Origin: Setophaga petechia
Taxonomy: Eukaryota > Chordata > Aves > Passeriformes > Parulidae
Assembly: GCA_024362935.1 (NCBI GenBank)
Contig: JANCRA010000032.1
Coordinates: 7,057,001 to 7,121,000, forward strand
Length of the DNA: 64,000 bases
Direction of reading: 5' to 3'
Shown: positions 60,901 to 64,000 of the stretch, piece by piece
Numbering within the stretch: the first letter of the stretch is position 1
Layout: every line of letters begins with the position of its first letter
Program-made: the position numbers and the translations under genes
The notes under the pieces: generated by a model
Seen by the model: only the letters and a program-made list of their open reading frames with translations
Told to the model about the DNA's origin: nothing
The model's database searches: none

Positions 60901-61165
60901 CCAAGAATAGTATTCTTCAAATGACAGGGTTGAAATGAAGACAGAAAGTCTTCCATATATTGTGAATATGAATGAGCCTGTAACCTTGACTTTTTTTAAC
61001 TGCTGTTGTCCTTTGACAACAACCCAGAAAGGAATCTGGGTTTTACTGAAAATGAGATAAAGAATTCTTTGAAAAAGCATTTTTATGCTGAATTCGCAGA
61101 ATTTAAAACCTGTGATCTTGAACCATATTAACTAATGAAAGATTATCCTAAATGAATAAAAGAAC
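57921..61165 (-). other. UPF3A: UPF3A last intron
   Basis: 3,245 bp between the donor at 61,164-61,165 and the acceptor at 57,921-57,922. The donor is weak (AAG|GTTCTT) while the acceptor is strong. The intron contains an LTR-like segment around 59.82-60.42 kb and a pyrimidine-rich stretch near 59.0-59.12 kb. I see no additional exon that would keep the frame. Confidence 0.85.
59820..60420 (+). mobile_element. Possible solo LTR or LTR fragment of an endogenous retrovirus
   Basis: In the plus direction a CCAAT box (59,885-59,889) is followed 12 bp later by TATAAAAG (59,901-59,908). A canonical AATAAA lies about 480 bp downstream, near 60,388. This is the U3-R-U5 order of an avian LTR. The block TTGCAGCTG(T)AGCCAAT occurs twice (59,821-59,836 and 59,873-59,889), resembling duplicated enhancer elements. 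I cannot place the TG…CA ends or a target-site duplication, no internal retroviral genes are seen, and the 3' half is not recognised. A non-retroviral promoter-like chance match remains possible. Confidence 0.35.
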
Positions 61166-61460
61166 CTTATTTCTTATGCGCTCCTTTTTGGATGCCATGT
61201 CATCACACTTGTCCTCTTTACCCAGTTTGTCTACTGCCTCCACAGTGAAGCTGTAGTTGTAGTTCCCTTTCTTTCCTCTGTCTTGGTTGTATCCTTTCCC
61301 CCATTTCAGCTCTTCTTCATTCCTTCTCATAAACTTGTCAAACTCATAGTGAGTTCTATGCTTTCTGCCATCATCCAATCGATACCTTTGTCTTTCAGGT
61401 TCTTTTTCTCGAAATCTTCTCTCCAAATCTCTTTGCTCTTTGTCACTATCATTTTGTGAC
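61166..61460 (-). CDS. UPF3A: UPF3A penultimate coding exon (partial gene)
   Basis: The exon is 295 bp: one base completing a codon begun upstream, then 98 codons. The acceptor is CATACTCATAG (AG at 61,461-61,462). The protein reads DSDKEQRDLERRFREKEPER, then RYRLDDGRKHR…YEFDKFMRRNEEELKWGKGY and ends KKERIRNK. This is the charged Arg/Glu/Lys-rich region known between the UPF2-binding RNP-type domain and the EJC-binding motif of UPF3A. The UPF2-binding domain exons lie beyond the window. The donor AAG|GTTCTT departs from consensus at +3 to +6. Read-through would add VLLFI and stop. Confidence 0.95.
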
Positions 61461-64000
61461 CTATGAGTATGTATGAAGAGAAAGAAAATCCAAGCAGTTA
61501 ACAGTAAAAAGGAGCTACAGAAAGACAAAAGTCAAAGCCTTCCTTTGACTTCCGGAGTGTGTAGATAAATTATATACAAAGGTTGTTTTCTTCTCATTAC
61601 AAAGGGTTAAATGCTGAATGTCTCTCCCATGTATGTCCACCCATGTATTTGGTTGAGAATTGCAGACAAAGTTTTACCAAGCTTTTGTGCAGCTCTTGTG
61701 GAAGGCCCATTCTTCACCTTCTATCCCTCTTTGAAATCCTATCAATAGTTCCCCAATACCCTTCACATAAACACATGCTGCACTATTAGCTCTTGTAGCC
61801 TCGTGTTGAGGAGAGTCATGCATGGAAGAATTCCCTTGAACAGGAACATTCAGGATCTGAAGGAATTGTGCAGGTATCATGTATCAATTTGTAAATTTTA
61901 CGTGTCTGCATAACAAAAATTATTTACTGACATCATAACTTGCAGAAGACATTTGTGAAAATAAATACTTATGTTCCAGGCTTTTGTTTATTGTGTCTCC
62001 AAATAATCTAGCCTGCCTTTGCATATGTTATTTCGGCAAAGACCATTACCTTACCACAACATGATAATTAATTTCTGCTATGCTGTAAATTCTTTATATT
62101 ATAAAGACTATTGGCAATATTTTGCTGCCTGTCTGATAAAATTCTCAGCTCTTATTCACTTCATTGCTCCAGTTCAGCAAATGGTGTTTCTCTCATACAG
62201 CCAGACTGCAAATAATGAAGAAAGATTACGAAATAGATTGAACTTCAAAAGGAACAAATACAGGCAGTTTCTTTTCATTACATCTGTATAAATACATAAA
62301 ATTGAAACAGCAAGTTACTTTTGATAGTCTCCTCATATTTTGGTAAACTGCAGATAGAATCAGAGAGGAATGAGATTTTTCAATGGTGTGGTGATCAAAT
62401 AGTGATATGCTTCTCATTCACAATTATTTAATACAAATAAAAGTGTATCTATATATAAACTTTTCTTTTTCATATAATAGAAATGTGAAAATTTTTAGCA
62501 TCTGTCAATGCCAACTTGGGCTTTAGTGGGGCTGCCAAAAGAGGGTCCCCATCTCAGGAAGAGCTGAAAGTCAGAGCAGAACCTGAATGAGAGGTTAAGA
62601 TATTCAGCATTTCACAAGACTGAGCTTGTATCAGCATAACACATGCACCAAGTGGAAGCAACGTCCCAGCTGTCACAGACACCTGAACCAACCACAGTTA
62701 CACTGACCCCATACCTGTAGCATGGATACCTTTACATAAAATGCATGTTAGCTAAGGGTAAGTGGCTGGAAATTGCTTTGCTTCATGTTTAATATGCTAT
62801 ACCAGAACCTAATTCCAAGTCCTGGCAAGGCTCAGGTCAAGACCTTCCAAAAAGCCAGAAAGACTCTCTCAATCTGTTGCTGCAGTATTGCCTGATACTT
62901 GTCTGTTACTGTTGGGGAGGAAGTGCTGTGTCTGAAGGCAGGCAGGGGACAGGGATACAAACTTCTGTTCCAAGAGTGGTCAAAGTAGATTCCTAAAATT
63001 CAGTCACAGTGAACAGGCAGGCAAGAGTGGAAATGGCAGGGTAAGCATTTCAGAGTATAGGTAGAAGACAAAGTTACACAGTCAGAGAAAGCAGAAATGA
63101 ACAGAAGTAAAGGGAATGGAAGCACACTTCTGTTTGATGCAGTTTCAAATTCACATTTGACCATGTAACTTATGCACCTACTGAGATTTTGATTTGTGGT
63201 AGGAAGCTTTTGCTACCGAGCCTTTGACATGGTTTCAAATGGGCAATTCAGTTTCCTGCAGGTAGAGCTGGTAGTTATAGCTTATTACCAATTTCTGAAT
63301 CAGTGACAAAGTAGTTTCAAATATAAATCCCAATCCAGCTGAAATTGCTCATAGCTTGCTACCTACCCACTAAAAATCAAGATGAAATCAGCACTTGGAA
63401 ACACAAGGTAATGCTTACTGTACCTGTGCAGCCAAACAGATTCTGTTTTACATGAGCAAAATCTACATTAATGTTTTAATAAACTTACAGGATCAATAGC
63501 AAACAATGTTACATGGCACTACGAAAAGTTTAATCCATAGAAAGCCAGGAAAGTAGTGGGGTCAGCATCCCTGGAGGTATTTAAAAGACATGTAGACATG
63601 GCACTTAAGGACACAGTTTATAATGGCAGTTTGGCAGTGCTGGGTTAACAGTTGGACTCAATGATCTTAAAGGTTCATTCCAACGTGAAAGATTCTATAA
63701 GTAGCAGACAACTGATTTGCCCCTGCAAGTGTTTCTGCTGAGCCTGTTCTGCTTTCTTTCTTGAAGGCCATCAATAAAGAAGTTGCTGAATATTTTCAGT
63801 TTCAGAGTTTCAGGACATGGAATTTTTCAGGAACATTCAGAACATACATATTTTTCTTCATTATTTATCTTGCATATCTTATGGGTAGATCCTGCTTGCA
63901 ATGGGACTCATGTACCAAAGGACAAGAAAGAGAACCAACTGCTGAAAACACTTGTAATATGAGTCATTTCCAGGCTACAGCAGTAATAGAGCAGAGCTAT
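61461..64000 (-). other. UPF3A: UPF3A intron, upstream part running off the window
   Basis: No further UPF3A exon is recognised on the minus strand up to base 64,000, so at least 2.5 kb here is intron. It is AT-rich and holds one CR1 3' end at 63,550. The remaining exons of UPF3A are outside the window. Confidence 0.7.
63550..63702 (+). mobile_element. CR1 LINE 3' end in a UPF3A intron
   Basis: It begins 'GAAAGTAGTGGGGTCAGCATC' and passes 'CTGGAGGTATTTAAAAGAC' and 'GGACTCAATGATCTTAAAGG'. It finishes with ATTCTATAAG, a shortened CR1 terminus. About 150 bp are left. It is antisense to UPF3A. Confidence 0.93.

Overview
The window looks like nuclear DNA of a bird. The main evidence is seven recognisable 3' ends of CR1 LINEs in both orientations, together with spliced vertebrate genes, a CpG-island promoter and AT-rich, gene-poor flanks. 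I cannot fix the species. No bacterial, plasmid or phage features were seen. Most open frames here are chance or low-complexity frames.

Two protein-coding genes are firmly identified, both on the minus strand and in the same head-to-tail order as human 13q34 (UPF3A upstream of CHAMP1). UPF3A is partial. Only its last two coding exons are present (61,166-61,460 and 57,747-57,920); the rest lies beyond base 64,000. They encode the arginine/glutamate-rich C-terminal region and the exon-junction-complex-binding motif of this nonsense-mediated decay factor. CHAMP1 appears complete. A non-coding first exon is inferred in a CpG island around 49.8-49.95 kb, followed by an intron of about 7.9 kb. One large exon carries the whole CDS (39,046-41,883, 945 aa), and the 3'UTR has candidate poly(A) signals at 38.26 and 37.77-37.73 kb. 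CHAMP1 is a five-zinc-finger chromosome-alignment protein. Its central SPE region is a 15-unit, 33-bp in-frame minisatellite.

Layout: 1-37.7 kb is gene-poor DNA downstream of CHAMP1, with CR1 remnants at 13.95, 21.36, 31.39, 32.74 and 33.98 kb, a reverse-transcriptase remnant near 35.0 kb, a (CTCCT)n array at 24.06 kb and several weak exon-like frames. CHAMP1 occupies 37.7/38.2-49.95 kb, and a CR1 3' end abuts the inner side of its CpG island. A second CR1 scrap and a roughly 600-bp (GGAAA)n array abut the outer side. 50.75-57.7 kb is intergenic and contains one ORF with a faint zona-pellucida-like pattern and one segment open on both strands. From 57.7 kb to the end is the 3' part of UPF3A, with an LTR-like promoter in the last intron and a CR1 in the next one.

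The two genes do not share a pathway: one acts in mRNA surveillance and the other in chromosome segregation and DNA repair. Their linkage is conserved synteny, not an operon. I found no convincing new biological system. The most interesting items are the CHAMP1 minisatellite, the repeat-walled CHAMP1 promoter, the weak splice donor that decides whether UPF3A keeps its EJC-binding motif, and the ZP-like ORF.
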